From positions 3,720,001-3,784,000 of the forward strand of contig NC_070570.1 in assembly GCF_026914185.1 (NCBI RefSeq): DNA of 64,000 bases, read 5' to 3'. Source of the DNA: Puccinia triticina. Its lineage: Eukaryota > Basidiomycota > Pucciniomycetes > Pucciniales > Pucciniaceae. The position numbers and the translations under genes were made by a program. The stretch's first letter is position 1. Every line of letters starts with the position of its first letter. This document shows, piece after piece, positions 22,737-32,999 of the stretch. The notes below the pieces were generated by a model. The model saw nothing but the letters and a program-made list of their open reading frames with translations, was not told the DNA's origin and made no database searches.

Positions 22737-22972
22737 CATTTTGGTAATCACTGAAGGTTGCTTCTACAGTATGTAAAAATTAATAATAAATGTTAGTTAT
22801 ATTTATTGGGGAAATGAAAATATGAGTATAACATAATCCCATCAACAAGATTGTGATTTGTTCACCAACCTTTCTCTGTCATCAAACCATGCACTGGAAT
22901 TGCTTCAGTGGCTTTCAAGCAGAACACTGCAAGTAAGAGGACAAGTTGGAGGTACCTTGGTTTAACAATCAT
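22737..22972 (-). pseudogene. 5' portion of the disrupted secreted-protein gene
   Basis: The ATG at 22,972 starts a clear signal peptide (MIVKPRYLQ, then core LVLLLAVFCL and a TEAIP cleavage region). The first exon ends near 22,850 at a GT donor, and a TACTGTAG acceptor near 22,770 opens a second exon whose frame runs to the transposon edge at 22,737. With one copy of the 9-bp duplication removed, the same frame continues on the far side of the element, so the transposon landed inside exon 2. Upstream in-frame sequence to 23,182 lacks signal-peptide features and is probably 5' UTR. Confidence 0.65.
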
Positions 22973-23189
22973 TGTAAATGGGAATTGATGATATGTAATC
23001 AATGTGTTGAAATGATGGTTGTTGGTAAGCAATCTAAATTCACTGATGAATTGAAGCAAGTTACTATCAGCAGGCCCTTTGCTTAAATCAAAGAGACCCT
23101 GCATACTGTAGTAAATGAATTTCTTATACATTTCCCCATGAAACTTGCCACAGAAGATGAAGCTGATGAGAGTTGAACTCAAACTGTTT

Positions 23190-23776
23190 TCTGAAACATA
23201 AAAGTAGGTTTTTTAACTTTCTGGCCTAGTTCATCTATAAATACAACTTGTACTGTTTCAAGATGAAACCCCAAAATCAAAAAATATTTTAGGATTACAT
23301 AATTCCAAGTCTATTGAAACTATATTTTTTGTGGAAAACAAATCAAGGGTCCCCCCTACAAGTTACAAAATTTACCAAAAAAAACAAAAAGGTTTTCCCC
23401 ACAAATTCAAGGAAACAAAGTACAAGAATTTAAAATGTTTTCCCCACTAAATAAATACAGGAATCACCAGGCAAAATTTGAGATTGGCCAAATGCCTGAA
23501 GTTCTATCAAAAGAGTGTAGATTTCAAAGGATTTACTGAAGATTATGGAGAAGATAAAACTCAAGGTAAGACCAGCTCAACAAAAAAGAGATCAAACGGG
23601 AGTACAAGATATATCAGAAAAAGATATAATGTATAAGCATAAGTACATATGTTTCTAATGAGTTCAGTACAAGTAAGGGTGAAACATGAGTGAAACTGTG
23701 AAGCCCCGGCCTTCTGTGGGGTTTCAAAAGACCTGTTGTGGTCTTACATAAGCACAAGGGATACTTAGCCCGCTCT
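23190..23776. other. AT-rich flank, no gene recognised
   Basis: Upstream flank of the broken secreted-protein gene. No domain, splice model or element boundary seen. Confidence 0.4.
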
Positions 23777-24145
23777 AGGGTTCCGATCCGGATCCCGCAG
23801 ATCTGGAGAAATCTGGAAACCTTGCAGGCCGGATGCAGGTTTGGGGTTGAGCTTGAGAGATCTGGAATTTGGTCGGATAGTGAAAAGCGCTCCAAAAGTG
23901 GGATCTATACGGGCAAACCTGAGAAAACACCCTAAAATTGGGTCTTTTCTCAAAGAATACCCGTCAAACCCGCATAAATTGGGGAATCCCCGCCATACCC
24001 AATCAAATTGGCACTTCTCTCTGCAAATACCCCTTGCTTCTGTACCAGTTTCAGATCCAGAAAAATCTGGCTGCATTCCGGATATGACCAGGGTCAGGGT
24101 GCGGAATAGGTGATATCTGGCTCCGGGGCGCCGGATCAGAACCTT
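23777..24145. mobile_element. Non-autonomous TIR element (MITE)
   Basis: The 369-bp element has ends AGGGTTCCGATCCGG and, on the complement, AAGGTTCTGATCCGG, flanked by AG(C/T)CCGCTCT at 23,767-23,776 and 24,146-24,155 (9 of 10 identical). The duplication length suggests a Mutator-like source. No coding capacity. Confidence 0.6.
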
Positions 24146-24209
24146 AGTCCGCTCTCATTGTGAGCCTGTGTCTCTAAAATGACACCAGGGAACAAGAAAA
24201 AAGAGGGAA

Positions 24210-25040
24210 TCTACTAGATTTCTGGGGATAAAGAAATAAAAGTAGAATTAAAGAGAAAGAGATAAAGGTCAAAGACTTGAATACTGCTCATGGACCTGGG
24301 TAATGCACAACCTGGAAAATTAAGCTACCAGCTGTGCTAAAACAGTGTGAGGAATCAGAAATAGTAGAACTATTCTGCTCTGATTTTAAGACTATTTCTA
24401 GGCTTGACAAGAGGTTGTGATGATTGAAGTTGGGAGAGAAACCAGGAGAGAGAATTCAAGAGAAACAGATTTCACTCTGAGATAAACAAGTCCAGTGAAA
24501 GAGGGTACTTACTACAACACTGGGTCAGCTATGCTATAATTAGTGATAGTGCAGTGTAGCGGAGATCAATTCCACTAAACCTAACAGGGCTCCCTGTTAG
24601 CTGTTAAAGGAGTTAAGGCCAGCAAAAAAAACCAAGCCTGCTACGCTGTCTTATGCCGCTTTTTAGTGGGTTTTTCCGCTGAAAGTGGCATAACGTAGCG
24701 TAGTGTTAGCATAGCGCGGCTAAAAGTCTACTAACGCAATGGAAACAGTTGGCAAAGCTAAAAGGCGCTACGCTATCACACAGGGGCCATTCATCGTAGT
24801 TTAGTTTAGCGATCCACCATTGCTCACTGTCAATGTTGTGTGGTGATACTGGGAGTATAGTGGCCTCTGTTTGGTGATCCTGGGTTGTCTCTGGGTATGT
24901 TTCTGGTTGTCTGAAGTCTGTGTATCCTCCATCTGCATGGGGGATACTGACTTTGGCAAATTTTGATTTTTTTCTGATGTAATCACATATGTAGTACATG
25001 TGGTTTGGGGCGCCCGCTGCTGCGCATCATGCACATCACA
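24210..25040 (-). repeat. Unknown dispersed repeat, copy A (inverted relative to copy B)
   Basis: Read on the minus strand this matches 30,330-33,000 on the plus strand block by block: the GCGCAGCAG region, a reading frame with IPHA-GG-TDF-RPET residues, a GTAAGTACCCTCTTTCACT word, a CTCTCTCCTNGTTTCTCTCC tract and a CAGAAATAGT block. It lacks both insertions found in copy B but has its own insert at about 24,536-24,825. That insert is rich in GCTACGCT/AGCGTAGC palindromes and ends in TGG(A/G)TC-GCTA-like sequence, probably a foldback MITE. The parent repeat is unidentified. Confidence 0.6.
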
Positions 25041-25049
25041 AACCAACTC

Positions 25050-25480
25050 TATGAAGGAATAGAGCTATTGGAAATTGACCAGTTGACACTAGGGTTGAAA
25101 TTAGACAAGGAAACATAATCCAAGTTTATTAAAATCACAGAAACACAGAAGGCAAGATCAAAGTTTTTGCCTGTACTCTTTAGCAAAAATCCCATAAAAG
25201 TTGAAATTAATCCCCAAACACCCTGGAGGGCACCTCGGATTGACCCTTCAGCCTGTGCCGGAGCAACAGGCAAAAAAAGGTTGGTCAAAAATGTAATCAA
25301 GGAGGCCCTAATCAAGTGATTAGTGGGCTCCAGGGAGGGGGTGGGACGAAACCAGATCCCCTGGGGGAAAAACCACTTCCCCCCAGCCCTTTAAGTATTG
25401 GTCCCAGCTCCCACATGACAGAAGTTGACGACACCCTGGGCCCTGACATTCTTTGCACACCACAACTGTGTTGCCAGGGC
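25050..25480. other. Flank of the hairpin region, no gene recognised
   Basis: A minus-strand frame of 88 codons has no recognised domain. Short palindromes begin at about 25,300 and lead into array 2. Confidence 0.35.
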
Positions 25481-26640
25481 CCTGCACCTGGGCAGGCAAC
25501 ATGCTGGCCTGTATGTACACACTCATTCGAGTGTATACAGGTCAGCTTGAGAGGTGTATTCCTCAGGATGACCGCTCAGGGTCATTCAGAAGTGTTTCGA
25601 ATCAGAATTCGGAAGTGTTCTGAATCCGAGGAAGTTGGCTTCGAGGTATGTCCACCCAGACTTCAGCCTCCTTCGCGGTCTACACATGTCTCGACAACCG
25701 GTCTGTACCGGTTGTGGAGGGGAGTCACCCCTCTCGATGACCGCTCTGACCGGCCATCGGCGGAACTCATATCTCCTCCCCATGACCGGTATGTGCCGGT
25801 CATCGAGGGGACTCACACCTCTCGATGACCGGTCTGTACCGGTCACCGAGGAGACTCAGATCTCCTCCTCATGACCGGTCTCTGCCGGTCATCGAGAGGA
25901 CTCAGGTCTCCCCTCGATGACCGGTCTCTGCCGGTCATCGAGAGGACTCAGGTCTCCTCTCGATGACCGGTCTGTGCCGGTCATCGAGGGGAATCAGGTC
26001 TCCTCTCGATGACCGGTCTCTGCCGGTCATCGAGGGGAATCAGGTCTCCTCTCGATGACCGGTCTCTGCCGGTCATCGAGGGGAATCAGGTCTCCCCTCG
26101 ATAACCGGTCTCCGCCGGTCATCGAGAGGACTCAGGTCTCCCCTCGATGACCGCCGGTCTGTGCCGGTCATCGAGGGGAATCAGGTCTCCTCTCGATGAC
26201 CGGCAGAGACCGGTCATCGAGAGGACTAAGGTCTCCCCTCGATGACCGGTCTGTGCCGGTCATCGAGAGGACTCAGGTCTTCCCTCGATGACCGGTCTCC
26301 GCCGGTCATCGAGAGGACTCATTCTCCTCTGGACGACCGGCACATAGCAAGGCTTGCTATAAAACAATGTGCAAGCCTCAATCCTCTCGGCGCGAGCAGG
26401 ATATATGTATCCTACTCGCCTGGAGGAAACCTCTCGACGAGCCTGCATAACATGTATTCAGGCTCGCCGAGAGGTTTCCGCCCGGCGCGTAGGATACATA
26501 ATCCAGGCTTGCTAAGAGGTTTCCTGTCTGCTTACAGGAGCGTAGCGGATGTGGGGCTGGTCCATGGAGCGGCGACCAATGAACCCACGTCGCGCGGAGC
26601 CGGACAGCGCGACAACACTGCGGCTGCGGGGCAGACCCAT
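25480..26640. repeat. Hairpin tandem array 2 (most homogeneous)
   Basis: From 25,690 to 26,340 a 46-bp unit repeats more than a dozen times: CTCTCGATGACCGG, short loop, CCGGTCATCGAGAGG, then ACTCAGGTCT. Every unit is itself an inverted repeat. Both ends pass into other palindrome types, for example GTACACACTCATTCGAGTGT near 25,510 and units built on GGATACAT/ATGTATCC and GAGGAAACCTCT near 26,390-26,530. High identity between units implies recent homogenisation. Confidence 0.9.
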
Positions 26641-26674
26641 AATGGGGCGACCCCCGCACAAAGTCTCAGGCTAA

Positions 26675-28117
26675 GCCGAACTTAGAATACCTAAGATCCG
26701 ACGCCAGAACTTCGTAGGTCCAATCGCCGGAATTTTCACCGCAGTCAACACCGCTCGAGGAAAAATTTCGCCCCTCCCACCCGCCCAGTTGTGGATCCAC
26801 GGGTCACTCAGACCTATCAACGATCTCTCCTTCCCACACGGTAGGCAAGGTATACCCTCGGTGAATTCGTTTGTGGAATCATCCGACTTTACGACCACTT
26901 GGGACGACTTTAACGTCGTAGCCAAATTTATTCGAGAGTTACAGGAACCGGTCCTACTCGCCATATTCGACTGGGAAAAGGCCTATCGCCAGATCCCAAC
27001 AAAACCGGACCAATGGCCGTACCTCATGGTACGGACATTCGAAGACGAGCTACTGTTAGACACCAGAATTACTTTCGGCGGGGTCGCCGGATGCGGTACG
27101 TTTGGTAGACCAGCGGACGCCTGGAAGAAATTGATGATGCGGGAGTTCGACGTACTCACCGTCTTCAGATGGGTCGACGATAACATGTTCGTGAAAAGCG
27201 CCGAATCAACCGTGGAAATGGCCGACATAGTGAAGAGATCGGACCAGCTCGGAGTTAAAACAAATCTAGAAAAGTTCTCACCCTTCTTGACGGAGCAGAA
27301 ATACGTTGGGTTCATCTGGAACGGAGAAATGAAAACGGTACGACTTCCGGCAGAGAAACTGAAGAAACGGATCGAGCAGATTAGAGTATACACAGAGCTG
27401 GGGGCCAAGTTCAGATACGCGGAGTTCGAGATACTGGTCGGCCGACTTAATCACGTATCGTACATGCTACCGCAGCTACGCTGCTATCTATGCAGCCTGT
27501 ACAAATGGCTAATGGAATGGATAGACCGGAGCTCACAGAGACCCGTCCCGGACGACGTGAACGAAGACCTGCACGAGTGGCTGTCGACTCTTCTCAACTT
27601 TGACGCCACACGACTCATCGTGAACCCAGACCCAACGGAAATCGGCTGGGTAGGGGAAGCGTCAACAAAATTCGGAATTGGGGTGCTAATCGGCCGCAAA
27701 TGGGCCCAATTCCGCCTGCGGTCAGCGGAACGGTTAGGAAAGGGGTTACGCAAGGACTCTGAAAAAGAACGAATCGCACGACTAGAAACCATTGCCGTCA
27801 GGCTGGGGTTAATGATGCTGATAAAGTTGGGAGCAAAAGGAAGCAAGACGTTTATTGTATGGACCGACAATTCGACAACGGAATCCGTCATCCTCAAAAG
27901 GAAATCCGGAGACAGGTTTGTCAACTCGGAGTGGAAAATCATGCAGAAGACGCTTATTGAACACCAAATCAACCTCGTAGCAAAACGGGTCGTCTCGGCG
28001 GAAAACCGCGCAGACGCGCTATCCAGAGGAATCAGGGACGGTCACAGAGGGAGAGATCAGATAATCATCGAAATCCCACGAGACCTTGAAGAACTGATAA
28101 CACAAGTTGAACATTAA
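26675..28117 (+). CDS. DIRS/Ngaro-like reverse transcriptase-RNase H, 5' incomplete
   Basis: One uninterrupted frame of 481 codons begins after a TAA at 26,672 and has no early ATG, so the true start is lost or supplied by frameshifting or splicing. Motifs in order: RPINDLSFPHG with SVNSF, FDWEKAYRQIP, ITFGGVAGCGTFG, the catalytic FRWVDDNMFVK, KYVGFIWNG, then an RNase H part with WTDNSTTESVI and AENRADALSRG. The TDN and ADALSRG signatures and the absence of integrase suggest the tyrosine-recombinase retrotransposon order (DIRS/Ngaro), but no recombinase gene is visible downstream. An unusual Ty3-like element is the alternative. Intact RT motifs in a frame flanked on both sides by hairpin arrays are noteworthy. 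Confidence 0.65.
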   Translation, partial: AELRIPKIRRQNFVGPIAGIFTAVNTARGKISPLPPAQLWIHGSLRPINDLSFPHGRQGIPSVNSFVESSDFTTTWDDFNVVAKFIRELQEPVLLAIFDWEKAYRQIPTKPDQWPYLMVRTFEDELLLDTRITFGGVAGCGTFGRPADAWKKLMMREFDVLTVFRWVDDNMFVKSAESTVEMADIVKRSDQLGVKTNLEKFSPFLTEQKYVGFIWNGEMKTVRLPAEKLKKRIEQIRVYTELGAKFRYAEFEILVGRLNHVSYMLPQLRCYLCSLYKWLMEWIDRSSQRPVPDDVNEDLHEWLSTLLNFDATRLIVNPDPTEIGWVGEASTKFGIGVLIGRKWAQFRLRSAERLGKGLRKDSEKERIARLETIAVRLGLMMLIKLGAKGSKTFIVWTDNSTTESVILKRKSGDRFVNSEWKIMQKTLIEHQINLVAKRVVSAENRADALSRGIRDGHRGRDQIIIEIPRDLEELITQVEH

Positions 28118-28139
28118 ATAGATAAATGCAATGATTATT

Positions 28140-29345
28140 GCAGAAACCACGGCAGCATACACCGCGGACAGTGGCAGCGCTGAGGGATGGGTATGGGCAC
28201 GGAGCCAGGCTCAGGCTACCCCTGAGTTGTGGGAGCGGGCTCCGGCCTTTTGGGGATCTCTGTGCTAAGGCAAGAGAGACCAAACTACCTAAGAGTTATG
28301 TCCCCAAAGTAGAGAGAACAAAAGGCTCTCTACTCAAAGGTCTCCTCCTCTACTTCCCCGGAAAGAAAGGGGAACTCTCCCTGACCGGGTGTTCCGGCAG
28401 GGAGGTGAAAGTATAGGAGAGAGAGAAAAGGACAGACTCCCCTCAGCCCGTACCGGGCAGACTTGAGGTGCTACCGGTGTAGTTCCTGGGTCTGCCCAAG
28501 CAAACCCTGCACCTGCCTAGTAGGCACGGCCCAAACCAAAGGCCTTAGGCGCCTTTCCCTACACCTCACATCACCCGTGAATGCCCAGCCGGGGAATGGA
28601 TCCCGGAGGGTAGGATACATATGTATCCTTCTCGACAAGAGGTTTCGGGGATACATATGTATCCTGCTCGCTGAGAGGAAACAAGGAGATTCCTCCCGGC
28701 GTAAGCTATAGCCACATCACCCCTGCTCCAGGCTTGAAAAGGGCAGGAGGGAAGGCCCGCACTCCCTCTCCCATCTCGCCGGTCAAAGACAAGCTCCTGG
28801 CAAGCCTAGATTGTATCCAGGCTCGCCAAGAGGTTTTCCCGGTGAGTCAGGACACATCATCTAGGCTTTCCAAGGGAAACCTACTGGCGATGAGGATACA
28901 TATGTATCCTTCTTGCCAAGAGGTTTCCTCTTGGCAAAGAGGATAACACCTGTATCCTGCTTGCTGAGAGGAAACAATGGAGGCGCACAGTAGCTGTATC
29001 TTCACTCCTCCCCGCTTGAAAAGGGAAGGATGCAATGCCCTCACTCCCTCTCTCATCTCGCCGGACAGAGAGGAGGGATCTACTCTCACTTGTTGAAGAG
29101 GAGCAAGGGCCCTCTTCTTTGACCAGTGAGAGGGGGAAAGAAGGTGTGCAGCCCCACACACCCTTTTCAGCCAAGCTGCACACCCAAATAAGGGTGTGCA
29201 ACCTTGCACACCCGCTTGGCAAGGGTTGCCAAATAATGGTGTGTACATAAACGCCAAAACAGGCCCAAAAGTGGGTGTGTTTGGCCGCACACCTTGTTTT
29301 AAGGGAGTGTTTGGCCGCACACCCTTTTTTCAAGGGTGTGGGTAT
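28140..29345. repeat. Hairpin tandem arrays downstream of the RT
   Basis: Successive palindromic units of different sequence: GGCTCTCTACT/GAGAGA pairs near 28,300, ACCGGG...CCGG pairs near 28,385, GGATACATATGTATCC with CTCGACAAGAGG units at 28,610-28,690 and 28,800-28,990, and GTGTGCNNCC / GGNNGCACAC units at 29,130-29,335. Almost no sequence here lies outside a hairpin arm or loop. Confidence 0.8.
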
Positions 29346-30330
29346 GCCTTTATCAACACTCTTGACTGCGCCTAACCTCACAAGTTGCTCCCCCTTTGAC
29401 TCTCTGCTGGTGGCCAAACCCCAACTTCAAGCCACTCACACCACCCACCCTTTGGCCAGACTTGACATAACAGATGCTGACCCTGGCTGCGGCAAAGTCA
29501 GCGCTACTTTGTGCACGTGTGTAGTCCCAGATTCATCTACTTATTGCAACTAGCTGCGGCAAGGTCAGCATAACTCAGTCCCAAGATTCTTTGAAGTATT
29601 GCAAGTGACAGTTGCAAGGTCTTTTATATATTCAAACTTTAGTCTTTTAATAGCAGGATTCAAAGTAGACCCGCGCATGCCACTTGCAAGGCAAGGCAAG
29701 CCGGCGTTCAACTCAAATGTTGAGCGTTGAATTGCAGTCCCCCGCAAAACTGGGTTATGCAAAGTGACCTGCATGCACGCCTGGGTCTACTTTGAAACCC
29801 CCTAATTTATGCTTGGGCTTTTTGTAAACAGGTTTAACAGACTACTTGTTATGCTTGTGCTCCCTTTCAGACTACTGGGTATGCTCTGGCTCCTTTTCAG
29901 ACTGCTTTTTATGCTTGTGCTCCTTTTCCTTTTATACTGAAACTTTTATGTGTTTTTATTTTATTTTATTTGTCTAGCAGCTGGCTGAAAATAAGAGGGA
30001 CAATGATATTAGTTAGCACTCTTTATAAAAAACTGCTATGCTAAAAAATGATTCAAATTTCTGGCAAAGTTCAAGCATCCAGCGTAGAGGATGGAGATAG
30101 GAATGGGTGGTAAGCCAAAAAATTTGCTATAATTTCACAAAAATGGTTTCAAATCTTTTTGTTGGTTTCCAAGCTGTTTTTGAGATTTTTTGATAGTGAT
30201 TCTTGCTAGGGAAATTAATTGGAACCACTAAAGGTGCTGCGGCGAAGCCGCCTTGACCTCTAGTCTTAATTCAAAACAAAGTTAAACCTTAAAGTTAAAA
30301 AAATAAAAGATGAATGATATATAAGTAAAA
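29345..30330. other. No gene recognised
   Basis: Contains TGACCCTGGCTGCGGCAA and GCTGCGGCAAGGTCAGC words suggesting an old inverted or direct duplication at 29,480-29,570, and a TATGCTTGTGCTCC-type triplicate near 29,850-29,925. No coding evidence. Confidence 0.4.
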
Positions 30331-30398
30331 TACATGCGCAGCAGTGACGTGGAAGCTCTACCAGGCGCTCCAACCACTTGTAAATATGTAATTATGTA

Positions 30399-31487
30399 GG
30401 GGCAGGCTAAATGCACTACCAAACTTTACTACATGTACTCCAAAAATGGAGTGCACACTTGTGTACTCCAAAAATATTGGAGTGTACAATGGCTCGCTCC
30501 ATGAATCACTCCAGTCAACATACCCTATACGGCTAATCCAAAAAATGTTCAATTTTTGGAGTGCGCAATCCTTGCACTACTAATATTTTATAGTGCACTA
30601 TTGTGCACTCCTTTTTGAACTTTTTTTTCTTCTATTTTTTGCTCTCAGAAATGGAGTGCAACACAATGCACTCCTATACTAAACACAAGGTCTGCGTCCA
30701 AGACCTTCCAGGGTTGCTGGAACTTGTTCAAAAATGGCCTGACTTGAGTCTATACATATAAGGATTTGGAGTCCCAAGTTTCTTGATCCCTTGTCTATTT
30801 TTTCTGTTTGGTTTTCTTATCCATACAGAATAACTTTGTTTTTTTGGTTATTTTCTTGTTTTATTTCTTTTGATTTGTCAAAAAAATCATTTTCAAAGTT
30901 TTCTGAATCTTATTTGATGAATTTCAAGTTCTTGAGATGCAAAGTTGTGTGTAAGCCCCCTCTCAGGGTCCTTACAAAACCTGTCACTAAAGACATGTCA
31001 CAGATAGATATGTAGTCTGCACTTCCTTCCACATCCTAGCCGGCAGAGATCCGCCTTCCTCCATCTCTCCCGGCTAGGTAAGCCTCTCCCTTTTCCTCCT
31101 TCCTTTTCCTTCTTCTCTTACAAAAACCCTAGTTGTACATACTGAGAGATCTTGCCCTTCACATCTCTCCTGTCTAGATTGTCCCCTTCATCTGAAATAT
31201 ATAGCCCCGTGAACTAGAATCTCCTCTCAAGGTTCCCCCTCTGTGCCCCACTTGACGGACAGTGAAGGACTCCCAACTGGAGTCCTTACATTGTGCACTC
31301 CAAATGTTTTGGAGTGCACAGGATCAAAATTGGCGTGCATAAATTGTGCACTCCAGATTTTTGGAGTGTACAGGTGGTCCACTCCAAAATTTACCACATT
31401 TATGGAGTGAACATTAGTCTACTCCAATAATTTTGGAGTGAATTGGAGTACATGTAGTAAAAGTTGGTAGTGCATTTAGCCTGCCCC
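30399..31487. mobile_element. hAT-like non-autonomous element, 8-bp target duplication
   Basis: The 1,089-bp element has ends GGGGCAGGCTAAATGCAC and its complement, matching for about 45 bp with few differences. It is flanked by perfect 8-bp duplications ATTATGTA (30,391-30,398 and 31,488-31,495). The subterminal 150 bp on each side hold many ACTCCAAAAAT / TTTTGGAGTG words. The middle has no recognisable gene. Eight-base duplications fit the hAT superfamily. Confidence 0.8.
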
Positions 31488-31679
31488 ATTATGTAAGCAA
31501 ACTGTGAAAATGTTCAAATTCAGGATCCCTCATGCAGCTGGAGGACCCACAGACTTCAGCAGACCAGAGACACCCAAGGATCACCTTACAGAGCCCACTT
31601 CACTTCCAGTATCACCACAGGATATTTACAGTAAGTACCCTCTTTCACTGACCTTGTTCATGTCAGACCAAGCTCTTTT

Positions 31680-32657
31680 AGAGATATTCATTTGGTACCC
31701 GCGGCAGGTACCTAGTACCACTTGGTGGGTACCCCTTGCACCACCCGCGCAGCGGTGCCATGTGCGGTACTAGGTATGTGGTTTTGGCCAGAAAGCGGTG
31801 TGGTACCTGGGTACCGCCTAGAAGTACATCCCACCACCCGGGGGGATCCAGGGCCTTGACCCGGTAGATCCAGATTGGCAAAGGCCTCCCAGCAAGGTGG
31901 ACAAATTCAGCTTGCTGTGAGGATTCCTCTTGGCGTATCCAGCTTGCCGGGAGCTGGATGCATATGTATTCAGCTTGCGGCTGCCAAGGGACCTCCCAAT
32001 GAGCTGAAGAGGAGTCTCTTTGCCAAGCTGGATACATATCCAGCTTGCCAAGAGGAATCCTCTAAGGGAGCTGGATGTGCCCAGCTCGCTGTGAGACCTC
32101 CCTAGTCAAGCTGGATATATACATATCCAGATTGCTGAGAAGAATCCTCCCAGCAAGCTGGATATTACATATCCATCTTGGCAAGGGATGTTTCATCCCA
32201 GCAAGCTGTATACATATGTATCCAGCTTGGCAAGGGAGGTCCACCCGGCAAGCTGGACGCAAATCTAGCTCGCTGGGTGGACTCACCTCTTTGAACAGAA
32301 TCATTCCTACTGTCAAAGAGGTGTAGATGCCTCCAACCGGAAATTTTTATTCCTCTGGTCAGAGGTGTGTACTCCTCCTTGACCAAAGCTCCAGTAAGAG
32401 TTGTGTATTTGTCCTCAACCAAGGGGATTCCTCTGGTTGAAGAGGAAGATTTCCCCTTTGCAAGCACTGGCTTGCTTGCCTTCCAGCTCATTGCAAAGGA
32501 AAAAAATCTGGATTGAGCAAAGAGGACGCTGCCGCACCCAGAAATAGCACAGGCGGTACCCCTGGTACCTTCCAGGCAGTGCCAGGTGCGGTACTAGGTA
32601 CCTGAAATCTTCTGGAAATCAGTGCAATACCCGTGTCCAGAATGACTATATCTAATT
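31680..32657. mobile_element. Non-autonomous element with internal hairpin array, 10-bp target duplication
   Basis: This 978-bp insert is flanked by perfect AAGCTCTTTT duplications (31,670-31,679 and 32,658-32,667). Its ends are imperfectly inverted (AGATATTCATT... and, on the complement, AGATATAGTCATT...). Subterminal zones are built of GGTACC-containing palindromes with GCGGTACTAGGTA. The centre (31,880-32,500) is an array of GCTGGATACATATCCAGC-type hairpins joined by CTTGCCAAGAGG or GGCAAG words. The homologous position in copy A is uninterrupted. Confidence 0.75.
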
Positions 32658-32999
32658 AAGCTCTTTTGTTCTTGACTTCTCTCTCCTTGTTTCTCTCCTC
32701 TTTTCAACCCCTCAAAGATCATCAGGTTATGCCTTGTCAAACCTAGACATAGTCTAAAAACCAGAGCAGAATAGTTACACTATTTCTGATTCCCACCACC
32801 ATTTATTTGGTGTGAGTAGAGGCTGTTGCATTCTCTTGGCCTTGCACAGGTGGAATCCAACTTTTACAGGTTAAGAATAGCCCAGATCATAAATAAAAGA
32901 CTGAAAGTCTAGGCCTGATCATATCTCTTTCTCTCTCTTTCTTTCTTTCCCTTCTTCTGTTTGTGATTTCTTTATCCCAAGAAATTCAAACAGAGCCCT

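Noticed and set aside
25690..26340. Regular direct repeats resembling a CRISPR array
   Set aside because: The repeats are palindromic throughout with no unique spacers and no cas genes, and the window is eukaryotic with many introns. It is a satellite.
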